Origin: Coturnix japonica
Taxonomy: Eukaryota > Chordata > Aves > Galliformes > Phasianidae
Reading direction: 5' to 3'
DNA length: 64,000 nucleotides
NCBI RefSeq assembly: GCF_001577835.2
Contig: NC_029516.1
Coordinates: forward strand, 68,558,186 to 68,622,185
The notes below the pieces were generated by a model. The model saw nothing but the letters and a program-made list of their open reading frames with translations, was not told the origin of the DNA and ran no database searches. Below are positions 40,920 to 53,491 of this stretch, piece by piece. A program made the translations under genes and the position numbers. How positions within the stretch are numbered: the first letter of the stretch is position 1; each line of letters starts with the position of its first letter.

Positions 40920-41670
40920 CCACCAGCTCCGGGCGGCGCTTTCCTGGCAGTAGCCCCCTCAGCACCGCTCTTCAGGCTTCTCCGGTCCTGATTTCAGGCT
41001 TTGGGGTTTCCTCTCCTCCTTCGGGAAGAACCGTACCACGGCTTCAGTCCATCTCTCGCCCTTTATTTTGCCTCAGCGTTCACACCACAAGAATTATTTC
41101 TCGCCCGATCAGCTCTCTTGCTCCCTCCCTACCGCTAAGTGAGGATATAGATAAAGCCTAAGTAACGGGAACAAAAGAGTAACGCCTATATACCGGTCCC
41201 AACCCGTAGGCGCCTCTGCCGCGTAAGCATTTTCTAAGCTCAGACAGCGATCCCCCACGCAACGGGGAAATGGAGCGGAGCAGGAGACCGCACAGTAACC
41301 TCCCCCGCCGCCGGTTCCAGCCGGCTGCTACCGCCAGCGGAGCGACCTAACAACGGAGACACCGCTCGCAGGGGCGGTCCGCAGCCGCACGCACGGAGCC
41401 ACACGCCTCCTCTCGCTCCGGGCCGAGTATGAGCGGGCGTGCTCCGCTGGCGGGGTGCTGTGTGCCGTATATGGGGTATCGAGGCACGTTGAGCTGTGGC
41501 TGCGGCTCTCAGTCATTCCAATCTGCCGTCCACGGCTGCGGCTACTACGGGAAATAATGCAGCTCGTTCGCTGGGAGCACTGCGCGCAACGAGGTGCGGT
41601 GCGGCCGATGGGGAAAGGGCAACCAGATGGGAGTGTTGGCCTCGGTGTGGGGGCTGCGAATATGGACTTG
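40920..41670. promoter_or_regulatory. Secondary CpG-rich island
   Basis: CpG-dense sequence (for example GCCGCCGGTTCCAGCCGG near 41,307), 3 kb upstream of the main RIMKLB island. A TATATA string occurs at 41,188. Candidate for an alternative promoter or non-coding RNA promoter; no transcript structure can be drawn. Confidence 0.45.
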
Positions 41671-41744
41671 CTGGGAGGGTTTGGTGTAATGAGGGTGGGT
41701 TATGTGCGGTGTGGGTCAGGGCGCAAATCTAGGTGCTCTATAGC

Positions 41745-42398
41745 CTTCAAAGGGATGCAATTTCTGGAAAGCAAATGGGATCCCAGGAAAGCAAATGGGA
41801 TTCTGGGCTCCATCAGGAGAGGGGTGGTCAGCAGGGATAGGGAGGTGATTGTCCCTCTCTGCTCTTGTGAGGCCCCATTTGTAGTACTGTGTCCAGGTGT
41901 GGAGCCCTCAGTACAAAAAAGACATGGAGATTTTGGAAAGGGTCCAGAGGAGGGACATGAAGATGATCAGGGGGCTGGAGCACCTCCCCTATGAGGACAG
42001 GCTGAGGGAGTTGGGCTTGTTCAGCCTGGAGAAGAGAAGGTTGCGGGGTGGCCTCATTGCAGCCTTTCAATATCTGAAGGGAACTTACATCCAGGAGGGG
42101 AGTAAAGTCTTCGAAAGGGCTGACAATAGCAGGACACGGGGAAATAGTTTTAAGTTAAAAGAGGGAAGATTTAGGTTGGATGTTAGGGGGAAGTTCTTTA
42201 CTGGGAGAGTGGTGAGGCCCTGGAACAGGCTGCCTCAAGGATGCCCCGTCCTTGGAGGTGTTCAAGGCCAGGTTGGACGGGGCCCTGGGCAACCTGATCT
42301 AGTAAATGTGTATGTTTGGTGGCCCTGCCAGGCAGGGGGGTTGGAACTACATGATCCTTGAGGTCCCTTCCAACCCGGGTCATTCTGTGATTCTGTAA
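41745..42398 (+). repeat. CR1 LINE fragment, comparatively young
   Basis: Clear ORF2 C-terminal blocks ([39 protein letters not shown]) and the end GGTCATTCTGTGATTCTGTA. It shares almost identical text with the copies at 48.0 and 49.1 kb (GTGTATGTTTGGTGGCCCTG), so the three are one recent subfamily. A 20-base tandem duplication (AGGAAAGCAAATGGGAT) lies near 41,765-41,805. Confidence 0.93.
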
Positions 42399-43797
42399 TT
42401 TGTCCCAGAGGTTGGAGCTGCGAGTAGTTGGCTGCATCAGGAACCTGGAGCTCATGGCGTACTCATGTCACTGTGAATCTGTTCCCTTGGCTGCAGTCTC
42501 TGTTTCTGCTGTCATACAGTAGCTAATTCAGAACTAGTCTAACAGTTGGAACCAAAGGGAAACTGTGGTTTTGTGAAATTCAAGATCAGTTTGCAAGATT
42601 GTGTATGGTTCTCATTTGACCTTGGGTGAAACAAGGATGATACAGCTATTTTTTTCATTGAAAGACAGTCCAAAAGTTGTTTTCCTTCCATGGGAGCATC
42701 TGAGTCCATGTATGAATCCAAGCATTCATGTGTGAACAAAGGCATCTTTACCACGCCTTGTATTCTTTCTTTCTTAGCCATCCAAGTGGGAAGCAGAAAC
42801 ATTGCTGCAAGGTTTGGCCAAATCTGTAACCATTACAGAAACAATCTTTCTATGAACTGCTGATTCTATCTGGGATGCAGAAGCACCTGCCTTGAAGCTC
42901 GTTTGCTTAAGGGAATATAAAGGAAAAAAGAGATGCTATGCGTCTGCTATACATCACTATAGTTATAGCTATGTAAATCCTAATGTGCACATTCCCTTCT
43001 TGCTTTATATTGCTTTTAAAACAGCATACATTAATCTAGAAGAGTTCTTATGCTGAAATGCCTGCTCAGTGTGGCTTGGTTACACACATTTTGAGTATAG
43101 TAGCAATACCACAGGAGATTTCTGTTACTAAATATTACGTGTGGACAAATCTTTGCACTTCACAATGTGAAACTGGAGCTGTTGAATATGTGAACTTTGA
43201 AGGATGCGTGAACTCTATTCCACAAAGCTTAGAATATAGTAGTGCTGCATAAGAGATCTGGATGACACAGGTCCAGCAAAGGGTCCACTTAAGACATGGT
43301 GGATAAGGACTTGGAGCATCTCATACACACAAATTCTGGGCGTGAGTGTGGACTGGCAGCTCTTGCTGACCCTGCTGGGGGGCAAGGGGCTGCACTCAGT
43401 GGCTTCTAGAGATAAGAAAGAGAAAGGGACATTGATACATCAGGTGTGCTGTATCAGCATGACTGGCATGGATTTCTGGGGCAGTGTGCTGACACTGTGA
43501 AATGTACATAGTATGTACTAATACATGACTTGTAGTGTGTACTAATATATGTCTTGTGGCATGGTATGGAGGAAGCTGAGTAGGTGTGCTACAGAAACCA
43601 ATAAACACGGTGTTGGTTAATGCACCAAATGTGTCATAGTAATTTGTTGCCAGCAGTTATTCTTTTAGACAAATGATAGCAATATGGGATGATGCAGCCC
43701 AGGTGACAAACTAGTTGTGTCGAACATAATGATGTACGGCAAGTAGCGTGTGGGATATGTCACACGTTTATCTGCCGTATGAAGGACAGAGCTTTTC
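42399..43797. other. Intergenic, nothing recognised
   Basis: No gene, RNA gene or named repeat seen. Confidence 0.45.
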
Positions 43798-43935
43798 ACA
43801 GAATCTCAGAATTGTAGGGGTTGGAAGGGACCTCTAGAGATCATCGAGTCCAACCCCCCTGCCAAAGCAGGTTCCCTACACCACGTCACACAGGTAGGCG
43901 GCCAGGTAGGTCTTGAATATCTCCAGAATATCTCT
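43798..43935 (-). repeat. CR1 3' end fragment
   Basis: Starts ACAGAATCTCAGAATTGTAG on the plus strand, continuing GGGTTGGAAGGGACCTCTAG. It is the 3' end of a CR1 on the minus strand, 200 bases from the CpG island. Confidence 0.9.
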
Positions 43936-44049
43936 TTTGGCTCTATGTGCCAAGTACCCTGCAGTGGCAAGGTGATAGAGGCACGTTCACCTTGGGAGCC
44001 AGCAGCTGGAGCTGTGGAACGCAGCATCCTGGTTAGAAGTACCTCACAT

Positions 44050-45240
44050 CGCTGTGGGAGAGGCTGGGCAGAGCCGCGTCACTGCCGCCTCAGCCCTGAC
44101 CTGAGGGGCAACGCTGCGAGCGCGCTTTGCCCGCACATCTGGCCCGGTATAGATGTAAGCGTAACGAAGGGGAAGCCGCCACCGCCACCTGGAGGCGGCC
44201 GTGTCTATGCCGCGGAAGCCGCGGGGCGGTGCGGATGGCGGCGGGCGGGGCGACGGCCGGGCCGTGTGGGTGCGGCAACCGCAGTGGCGGCCGTTGCGCC
44301 TGTGAGGTGCGCGCGTGTGGCGATCAGCGGGAACGCGCGTCCCGCCTCCCCGCTGCTCCCGCCTCCTCCCGGCGCTCCGCCTCTTCTCCTCGCTCGTCCC
44401 GGCCGTAGGCGGCCGTTAGCGCCGCCGCCGCCGCTTCAATTCATCCGTCAGTCGGGCGGCGGGAGGGAGCGCGGGAGGCGGCGGCGCCCGCTCTGTGGCT
44501 GGAGCGGTGACCGCGGGGGGTGGAGGCGCGGGGAATAGCCGGCTCGGGCCGTCCTCTCTCCCCAGCCGCGGGGAGGAGGGAGGCCGGGGAGGGAGAAGGC
44601 GGAGGCTGAGCCCACTCCCCTTTAGGACCGCGCCTCTGAGTGACTGCTGTCCGCGAGGAGGGGGAGGAAGGGGCGAGTCTCTCTGCAGTCCTCGTCGCGC
44701 CGCCGCCTGCCCAGGCCTCGGTTCGGCCCTGCGGGCGGCGCTGAAGCGGGCGTCGGATGGGCGTGCGGGCCGCGTGAGCCCGAGCTCTGCAGCACACGGG
44801 GTGGGTGAGATGCCGGGCTGAGCGGATACGAGCCCGGGGGTGGGGTCCTCCGTGCCTTGGGGTTGGGATCGTTCCGCCTCGCCGCCTCGCGCAGCCTGTA
44901 GTGATTGTGCATCCCGGGCAGCGCTGCGAGCCGCCCGCTCCTTTCCACCGCGCCCTCGGCGGGCACGGCCGGCTGAGACACCGGCTCGGCGGCTTCACGA
45001 CGCCGTTCCTTGGAGAAAAGCAGGGTCTTTCTATGCGAGGTGCCTCCCTCTTCCCCCTCCGTAAGGCGGCGCGGGTCCCGCACCCCGCGTTTTCTGTGGT
45101 CGGATCGTGCTCGGCGCGTACGTGTTGGGGTAGGTCTGCTCGCGTCTCGCCTCGCTTCTCCGTGCTTACGCACCCTCTCTTGCGAGCCTTGTGCGTGCAC
45201 ACACGCGCTGGTGTGTGTATAAGCAGCCACTGAGGTGGGG
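44050..45240 (+). promoter_or_regulatory. RIMKLB: CpG island, probable RIMKLB promoter and first exon
   Basis: Strong CpG island of about 1.2 kb with GC-box-like GGGCGGG strings (near 44,244). It lies upstream of the first RIMKLB coding exon and is the only large island on that side. A 5' UTR exon is expected inside; several donor-like sites (for example near 44,770, 44,802 and 45,129) prevent a choice. Shared use by an opposite-strand transcript is possible. Confidence 0.8.
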
Positions 45241-47790
45241 CAAAAACCGCTCCCGTGTGCCTGGATGCGAAAAGCTGCGTTTGTTGGGGACGGCTTTTCA
45301 CGTGATTTAGATGGGAGCGAATGCGTGTCTGTTGTTGAGACTTAGAATGAAAGCTTTACGACTAGGTTTCTTCTTTATGTCCCCTTCCTCCCTCCCTCCC
45401 CCGCCTTTAAAGAACTAATTTTATGTTGGTTGTTTGACGGCTTAGGATCTACCGGGATATCCATCTTAAAGGCATGTGGTTGTTATGCTTTAATTAACTC
45501 AGTAATTTAAACAAGCTTCTAGATTCCTTTTTTGTTCCTCTACTTATAAGGGACTCATTCTATTGGAAAGGGACTTTTAATGTGTAGGATTATGCTTCTG
45601 CCCTGTAATATACTTTTCTGCAGTCTTCATATTTGAATTCGAAATGCTTCTTGGGGGGGGGAGTGTTGAAAGAGTCCCACAAATAAGCATAGTGTAGATT
45701 TTTAAAACAATTCTTCCTGTTTTATGCTGTAGATACAGGTTTATCTTTAAGTATCCATTTCTCAGTGACTGAACATACTGCTTAAGTTGTATCTTTTTTT
45801 CCCCCTTCCCTCTTCAAATGGGTGTATGTGATACTGTATTTGTGGAAATCGTTTGAAGTTGCCTAAGTGGTTAATCAGATCGTTCTCTTTTGGTTCTGCT
45901 TATTGTCTTGCATAATGCCTTTTCTTCCTTTGGAATTTGTTTGCTGTATGTCTTTGTATGTTTGTTTGTGTCTAATAGGGATCTTTCTTTTTCTTCCCTA
46001 GGTGTTGTGGTGTCTTCAGACTAATTTAGAGATCTAGTTCTGAGCAAGTTGAGAGACGCAAGGATTACATCCAGAACTACTGCTTTCCACCAGTATTCTT
46101 TTGCCCCTTTCCCATCCCTTTTCTCCCACAGGGGAGTACGGCTTGGGAATTTTAGGCCCTCTCTCCCCCACAGAAATCTACCTTAGTCCTTAAAGCATCA
46201 TCTAGACATTGTCTAGTTATAGTACAAGGAGAACGTTATTCCTTGCTTGCTGTGGGAGCTTTATTAGTATATCTGGAGTGCAGTGTAGACAGGCATCCAG
46301 GAGGCTTCTTGCCCTCCCTTTTTGAGTAATAGGGGATTCAGGAAAAGGGGTGCTTACAGACACACGTGACCTCGTTAAAGGAGCCAGGACTCAAGCAGCA
46401 CTTGGCACACTGAAGGAAGCACCCGCCTGTCTTTTGGCATCTTTTTTTGTCTTCTGCTCCTTCCTCACTCAATTTCGGGTAAGTCTTTTCAGTCCATTCA
46501 TTGATGCAGTGCATGTCTCCCTTCCCCCACCACAGGCACTAGCAGAAGCATGCACAGACTGAGAGTAGGGTGGGGGAAGGGAGGAGGGAGAACAGGCTTG
46601 CATACATACATCAGGAGGAGAGGAGTGTGCGGTACCACACTGCAGGGGAACCTGGACAGAGATGGAAGAACCTCTCTTTCATCAAAACAGCTGATGTGGG
46701 AGGAAACGGATGTTTTATTTGCATGGGTGTGCACATGGTGGAGGGGGGTGAAAAATATGTGAGTCCATTGTAGACAAAAAAAGAAAAAACGCTAAGATTG
46801 AAGTGGAGAGGGAGCTGTTCTTGACCACTGTTGACCAGCAGATGTTGCCTTGTGCGGTAGATTGGGAAGGGGGCGGATTATTCCTTGGAGGTGAGGACCC
46901 AGGGTGTGTGAATGAGGAATGTTACCAAATACTTGTAAACGTGAACATGTGTGAGGAAAGGCTGGTGGTGTGCATGCCCACATTTTATAGGCAGTTGTGC
47001 CTAGGATTGCTATACCAGCATCTTTAATGTTACTCAGTGCAAAGGTAGGGAAGAGCAGGTGAGCGCCACCATTAGGATTGCATTTGCCAGTCAATGGGAA
47101 TACTGGAAAAGAATAAGAGTGATTAATACATTTCCATGTCCCCTGACTCTCGCAGTCTACAAATCTGGCATGGGAAGGAAGGTGAATATCAGGCTGTGCT
47201 TTCAGGGAGGTGTGTCTGAGGTTTACCTGCTTGCAGTGACTTTAAATTCTAGGGTGTGTGTTCAAAGGGTGGATGATAATGCATCAGGGCTTGATGAGTT
47301 GCACTGCAGCTGCTCAATATATTATATAAAATGGATTTAAATATATATTCTAGCTTTTCAAATCTTTTCTCTCCAAAGACACTCAATAATTTTAATGAAA
47401 ACTAGTCTCTGGTAGGTAAGATAGGAATTTTCCTTGAGGTTGTCCTTAAGCATCACCATGGAGGAACCGTGTCAGAAATGAATTGATTTACGTCAAGTTT
47501 ATTTTTACGAAGCAATCTTAGATGCGGTTTAAGATGTCAGCTTTATCTTTCTACGTTCAATCATAAATATTTCCTTAAGTGTTTCTTTAGATAATTGTTA
47601 TTCTGGTGTCTCTGTGGGGATCAGAATTAATTGTTCTTTATGCTTGAAAGAGATGTGAACCATTTTTAGACCTGCTCTCCCTATATGGGTGTTTGGAATA
47701 ATGCTCTATTCTCACTAGAGTGAGACAGACATCTATGGCACATGTGCAGCATACGACCCATCATACAGTCTTTAGTCAACTAATTAACTA
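45241..47790. other. RIMKLB 5' intronic region
   Basis: Mostly unremarkable intronic sequence downstream of the island. It holds one candidate UTR exon, listed separately. Confidence 0.5.
46002..46478 (+). other. RIMKLB: Candidate non-coding 5' UTR exon of RIMKLB
   Basis: Bounded by a strong polypyrimidine acceptor (TCTTTCTTTTTCTTCCCTAG) and a consensus donor (CGG/GTAAGT). It contains stops in all frames, consistent with UTR. The support is from splice signals only. Confidence 0.3.
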
Positions 47791-48007
47791 TAAAGCTCAC
47801 TCCGAAAGTAGTGCCTCCTATTTATTTCCATGGAAACTCTTAACAGATACAAAGAGCACAATAACATGATTTGATAGAGAAAATTCTTAGCTACAAAACA
47901 GTTTTTCTGCATAGTCACCACAATTAGTTCCATTTTCAACAGTGATGAGCAGGAGCCTGTGTGTAGCACTTGTAAAATCTACACGAGTGGAGGTTACCTG
48001 CTGTGAC

Positions 48008-48461
48008 AGAATGACCCGGGTTGGAAGGGACCTCAAGGACCACGTAGTTCCAACCCCCCTGCCTGGCAGGGCCACCAAACATACACATTTACTAGATCAG
48101 GTTGCCCAGGGCCCCGTCCAACCTGGCCTTGAACACCTCCAAGGACGGGGCATCCACGACCTCCCTGGGCAGCCTGTTCCAGGGCCTAACCACTCTCCTA
48201 GTGAAGAACTTCCCCCTAACATCCAACCTAAATATTCCTTCTTTTAACTTAAAGCCATTTCCCCGTGTCCTGCTATTGTCAGCCCTTCCCAAGAGTTTAC
48301 TCCCCTCCTGGCAGTAAGTTCCCTTCAGGTATTGAAAGGCTGCAATGAGGTCACTCCGCAACCTTCTCTTCTCTAGGCTGAACAAACCCAACTCCCTCAG
48401 CCTGTCCTCATAGGGGAGGTGCTCCAGCCCCCTGATCATCCTCGTGGCCCTGACTGGTCAC
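48008..48461 (-). repeat. CR1 LINE inserted in the mariner
   Basis: Minus-strand CR1 of the same subfamily as the copies at 41.7 and 49.1 kb, readable as [20 protein letters not shown] and [19 protein letters not shown]. The mariner sequence continues on both sides, so the CR1 is the younger insertion. Confidence 0.93.
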
Positions 48462-48540
48462 GACTGCTGAAGCATATTGCCCACTGCTTTGCTATGCTAC
48501 CATATGCTCTTTGTCTCCAGAAACATTCAGCAAGCAACAC

Positions 48541-48555
48541 TGTGTGTGTGTGTAA
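48541..48555. repeat. (TG)n short repeat
   Basis: Seven or so TG units inside the mariner remnant. Confidence 0.85.
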
Positions 48556-49076
48556 TTTTTTCCACAAGGTAGAGTTCAGAGATACACCTTTGTTTCATAC
48601 ACGCTTCCATGTCAGATGCCATTTTGTTAGACTGTCCCTCAGCTGCCATCTGTTGCACAGCAGCAAAATGTTATGGAATATTGTGGGAAAATTTAGCCTC
48701 TACTGCCATACCGCCACCATCTGCCTCTGACATTGTGGGCCAACCTTGTAAAATAAGAGGTGTTACTTTCAGAATAGTCTTAGTTGTATCTAACTTTTCC
48801 ATTGTAATTCTGCCGTGAGGTTCCACCATTAATATAGCTTAGGTCTCTCTATTGAATATTCTTATGCCTTCATTGTCTTAAGGTGGAGCCTCCTAAACAG
48901 CGTTCTAGAAACTGCTGTAATGGTAGAGAAAATTGGTTTGTTGGAAGGATGTGCATAATTTCATGTTTTAGCTTATTCACGATAAAAAGTAAAACAAAAT
49001 TCCTTTTTCCAACTCAAATTATACTGTTCTGTAGGAAAAAGAAACACTGAGGCATGTGCATTAAGAGGTGATTTTT

Positions 49077-49341
49077 GGGGAAATGGTTTTAAGTTAGAAG
49101 AGGGAATATTTAGGTTGGATGTTAGGGGGAAGTTCTTCACTAGGAGAGTGGTGAGGCCCTGGAACAGGCTGCCCAGGGAGGTTGTGGATACCCCGTCCTT
49201 GGAGGTGTTCAAGACCAGGTTGGACGGGGCCCTGGGCAACCTGATCTAGTAAAGGTGTATGTTTGGTGGCCCTGCCAGGCAGGGGGGTTGGAACTATGTG
49301 GTCCTTGAGGTCCCTTCCAACCCGGGTCATTCTATGATTTT
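49077..49341 (+). repeat. CR1 LINE fragment
   Basis: The 3' 265 bases of a young CR1, nearly identical to the 48.0-kb copy but in the opposite orientation, ending GGTCATTCTATGATT. Confidence 0.93.
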
Positions 49342-51069
49342 TTGGGGGGATGATGATAAATAATTGTTCTGATAATTTGTTCCCCATATCACTGTGGACC
49401 ATGATCTACATCAGATTACAAGTAATTGAGATAGATAGTACTAAACAGCATTGATTTCTAATGCTGCCAAACACCTGTAATTCCATTTGTCATTTCCATA
49501 GGGAAGAAACGAAGAGAGTTTATGAAAAGTATTGATTATTTGTGTTTTGAATAGGAAGGACATGGAACAGTCTTTTTTATCTGTGATATCTCGAACATCA
49601 CATATTTATCGATAATGCATGAATAAGTCAGTATATCCTAACAGTTGATTCCTTGTTTCACCTCTGGGGAGAAAACGTCATGATCAAAAGGAAACTAGTA
49701 GATTTTTTTCTCCTTTAGGTTTTTGGTGTTGAAGGTAGGACAAGGGAGACCAAATCTCTAATTCCTGAAGACAGGTCTTAAACATGTCTGTGTTAAGAAG
49801 AGATTCCTTCAAGGGGAAAAGGGTGGTTTTTAGTTTTCCAGGTCTGTCTGGACAGCTGATATGATTGAATGAATGAATTCCTTGCCATGCCAGTACAACT
49901 TACGCTGCTGTGATGTCAAGTAGAAAAGAAGCACAGTGACTACTTCTGTTACAACAGCTGCCAAAGGTGTATTACAGATTCAAGGAATGCAGGAGGAAAT
50001 AAGTTTGTATATAATGGGCAAGGAAGGAAACTGCTATGTGAGAATGCCAAAATGAACTTAGCTTAAGCAATTCCACAGCTCAAAGTTGAGGTTCCATCAA
50101 TTCTCTTCATAAATCTGTTCCGCTCAGCATCTCTTTGAAGTGGATGTGACAGCTTGGCTAGTCTGAGGTGCAGTTTGCTTTCTGTTGTAATGCTTAGATG
50201 CCACTGTTTTACTTATAATCTGTTTTATGCAGTTAAGTCTATTTCTTTCTCTTGTTGCTTTTCATTCTTTAAATCTGTTAGTTACTGAAAGGTAAAAGCA
50301 TTTGAACTGTTCATATTGTAGAAGACACTTAAGCATCTGCTCTTCCTTTTATGTGTGCTATGCTTACTTCGCAGTTGATGTTTGCATGGATATTTCATGC
50401 ACGCCCAGTGTGTTACCAGGCTGTGGCTTTTAGATTGAAATAGGCAGAGTTGGTTTTTGTGCAAAAACTACTGGAAACCATATCCAGATCAAGAGCATAA
50501 TGCTCTTGTGCATCTGACTGCAAGGCAAAGCTTTCTTCTTACAGACCGTTTTCTTAAAAATGTGGGAGGGATTTTTATGAGGTTTCACCCAGTTGTGTCA
50601 ATTAAAGATTTTGTGTTCCATGAGAATTCTACAAAATCGAGGTAGAGGTTATAAGGACGGGCTGAAATTAGTAGATAGAGACCACTCTTACATTCTGTTC
50701 CTGTGAATGATGAGGATATTTATCCTAGTGGATAAAAATTGGTGTTGGTTAAGAGGATTCTATAGTTAGGATTACTTGTTTCTGCATTGACCAGTCTTAT
50801 AGCTTGCTTTAAAGTGAATTTCTTAATCTTTATCTGCAAGCTTAAGGTTATTTCCTACCTACCTTACGATGAAATGTGAGACTTAACATGTACATCTTTT
50901 AAACTTCCTGAGATTCAGAAGAAGTGAGACAGAGTGTTAGGAGAGCCATAAATACTAATCCAAGGCATTTTTGGATTGGCTTGCTTGTTTAACAGTATAG
51001 TTAAGATACCTGGATAATTCTTATGATGCTGTAGCTCTAAAAAAGTACTTGTAGTAAAGGCAGACGTAT
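49342..51069. other. RIMKLB intron, nothing recognised
   Basis: Ordinary intronic sequence. No gene, RNA gene or named repeat seen. Confidence 0.5.
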
Positions 51070-52182
51070 GCTGTTTTTTGTCTTATTCCTGCCTTTCCTT
51101 GTCCTCCCGCTCTTGCTTCTGCCTTTCCTTGAACTCATGGTTTCTCTCTGCCCCGTGCTTCCTGTCTCCCTCTCTTCTGGCTTTCCTCACCCCCTCTCTC
51201 CCTTACCCCACTTGCCTTTGCCTGCTGTGTTGTTATCCCCCTCTCTCATAATTTCTCTCTCCCTCTCTCTTTCCCTCCCCAACCCCTCTCTCCCTCACTC
51301 CCTTCCTTCCTTGTGTTTTGTTTCTTCCTTGCTCCCTTGTGTTTCTTGTCTCACTCTCCCTTGTTCCCTCCTTCTCCCTTGCTCCTGCTGTTCCTTTCCC
51401 TCGCTCCTTCAGATTTTTTGTCTCTTTCTCTCTTTTGCCCTCATGTTTTTTCTCCCTCCCACTCTCCCCTTTTTTCTTCATTCTTCTCTCCATGTTGTCC
51501 TTCCTCCCTCCCTCCAGCTCTCTTTTCCTCTCTGGCTCTCACCTGCCTGCCCCTTTTTGCTTGCCCACCTACCCTTTCCTTTTCTCCTCTCTCTTGCCTG
51601 CCCTCTCCTTTCCCCCCCCCCTCTCTTGCATTCCCTCCCTATTTTCCCCTCTCCTTGCCCATCCTCCCTGTTTTCCACTCTCATCCACTCTCCCTCCCAT
51701 CTTCCTTGTTTTTTGCTCTTATCCAGCCTTCCTCCCTGCTTACCCTGTCCAGCCTCTCTCCCCTTTTTCCTCCCCAGCCTCCCTCCCGCACCTCCAATTT
51801 CCTCTCTCTCTACCTCCCTTCCCCTGTTTTCCTCCCTTCCACTCCCCTTTTTTTTTCCTTTCTCTTCCCTCTTTTTTCTCTCACTCCCTCCTGTCTGCCC
51901 TCCCCCTTTTCCTCTCTTGCCTGCCACCACCATATTCCTTTTACACCCACCCTCCTTGGTTTCTACTCTCTTTCTACTTGATTTCTACTGCCCTCCATTC
52001 CCTTTCCCCTCCCCGGCCTCCCTTCCCTTATTCATTTTTTTTCTCTCCCTCTCTCCCTCTGTCTGCCTCCCTCCTTCCCTCCTCTCCCTCCCTTTCCCCT
52101 CTCCCTCTATCCCTTCTCTTCCCTCTGTTCCTCCTCTCCATCCCTCCCTCCCTCTTTCCATTCCTCCTCCTCCTCCCCCTAA
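51070..52182 (+). repeat. 1.1-kb polypyrimidine tract in RIMKLB intron
   Basis: Almost pure C/T on the plus strand, with degenerate CTCCCTCC, CTTTCCC and TCTCTCTC units and few purines. Open frames up to 380 codons run through it because stop codons need purines; their Ser/Leu/Pro-only content shows they are not genes. Confidence 0.97.
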
Positions 52183-53491
52183 GGATGTAGTGCCAGAAAG
52201 TTTTCTGTAAACTACCATATGAAGAAATCCATTGTTGAGAAAGCCAAAAGTGAGGCAGGATCTGTCAATAGTCTGCTGCTGCTAGCCCAACCCTCATCTT
52301 GCATTTTTCACTTTCAGCTGCTTTGAAGGGGAAAAACAAAACAAAACAAAACTGTGATACAAAAGATATGCTTTACAGTCTATTCTCTCTTGTGCCCTTT
52401 TCCTTAGAAGGAGTAAATACTCCTTATCCTGTTGTTGTTTGAGCATCTTGCCTGCTCTCAAGGGCTGGTCTGCATCTGTGATTACTTTTGTCTAGCTTCT
52501 GCTTTCTTTCAGTCTATTAGTAGGAAAAGCTTTAGTCCTTGGCTTTATTTCTCTTTCTAATTCAACAAAGCTATGGAAAACTAGTGGTGGAGTCTTCAGA
52601 GATTGCTTTTTGCCATTATGGCTCTTGGTATTAGGATTAAAAATGACCACTTAAAACTTCTTTTTTCTTTGTTGTTGTTTAAGAAATAGGTTTACTAGTA
52701 GGGGAAAAGAATGTATTTTTGAATTTAAAAATCATCCTTTCTATATTTGGTGTTAAATTTCTAAGTGCCGTTTACATATAAAGGTTATTTTCCCTTTTGC
52801 AGATATTATCTTTAATTTTCTGTAGGCTATGTATATTACTATTTAATATTCTCAACATTATATTGATGCTCCTTGTTCCATTGGCTCTCCACTAATGTTC
52901 TGGATGATATCAAATATATTTCTCAGTAGATGTGAAGTATTTGTAAGACTGAATCAGCCTTGAAATAATACTGTGGAAGATTCTGTTTTAATGCACTTTT
53001 GTCTGGGATATTTTCCTATTATAAAGATTTGGTGTAATCTGTCTTCTGTATGCTGTATAGGTTCTGTCACAGGTGTTTTAATGGTACTTAAGGATGCTCT
53101 TGGGCAATTCCTTACAACTGTAAATAGCTCTAAAAGATGGAATTGTCACCTTCAAAGATGGCCATTCAGAATGTTTTCATGCCTCTTAGTGCTGTCAGGA
53201 AAGAAGAATGGTTCTGTTGCTACCAGTAATTATGTCAAATGTTTATTTCCTGTGGATGAAACTAAAGTAGGAGCTGAGACTAGCGCTTAGTAAGTAGCAC
53301 TGAATGTAAATGGATTTATTTCTGTTGTTACTTCAATTACAGATTAGGCATACATGTTGCATTCCCGCTTGGAGGTTGCGGGTCTTTTGAAAAGGGCTGA
53401 CTTGTACAAAGGCAGTAGAACTCAGGACAGTGGGAAACATGAAACATAGGAGCCTGTGTACTCTAACAGTCTCATCTTCTCCACCATCTAG
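52183..53491. other. RIMKLB intron just upstream of the first coding exon
   Basis: AT-rich intronic sequence with a short AAAAC repeat near 52,331. No other feature seen. Confidence 0.5.

Larger units (their letters stand above)
47793..48780 (-). mobile_element. mariner element, internally deleted and split by a CR1
   Basis: Both terminal inverted repeats are visible: AAGCTCACTCCGAAAGTAGT at 47,793 and its inverted partner ending TTTCAGAATAGTCT at 48,780, each next to a TA (47,791-47,792 and 48,781-48,782). On the minus strand the transposase start (MASDMEACMKQ, ATG at 48,622-48,620) and its C-terminal end (CGDYAEKLF) remain. The middle, including most of the catalytic domain, is deleted. 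A CR1 lies inside at 48,008-48,461. Confidence 0.85.

Noticed and set aside
44441-45301. 286-codon minus-strand open frame in the CpG island
   Set aside because: GC-rich DNA suppresses stop codons. The content is Arg/Pro/Ala-rich with no family features, and it opposes the RIMKLB promoter.
51068-52210. 380-codon plus-strand open frame (and 290- and 222-codon frames beside it)
   Set aside because: All lie in the polypyrimidine tract; they consist almost only of Ser, Leu, Pro and Phe and are open in all three frames because stops need purines.
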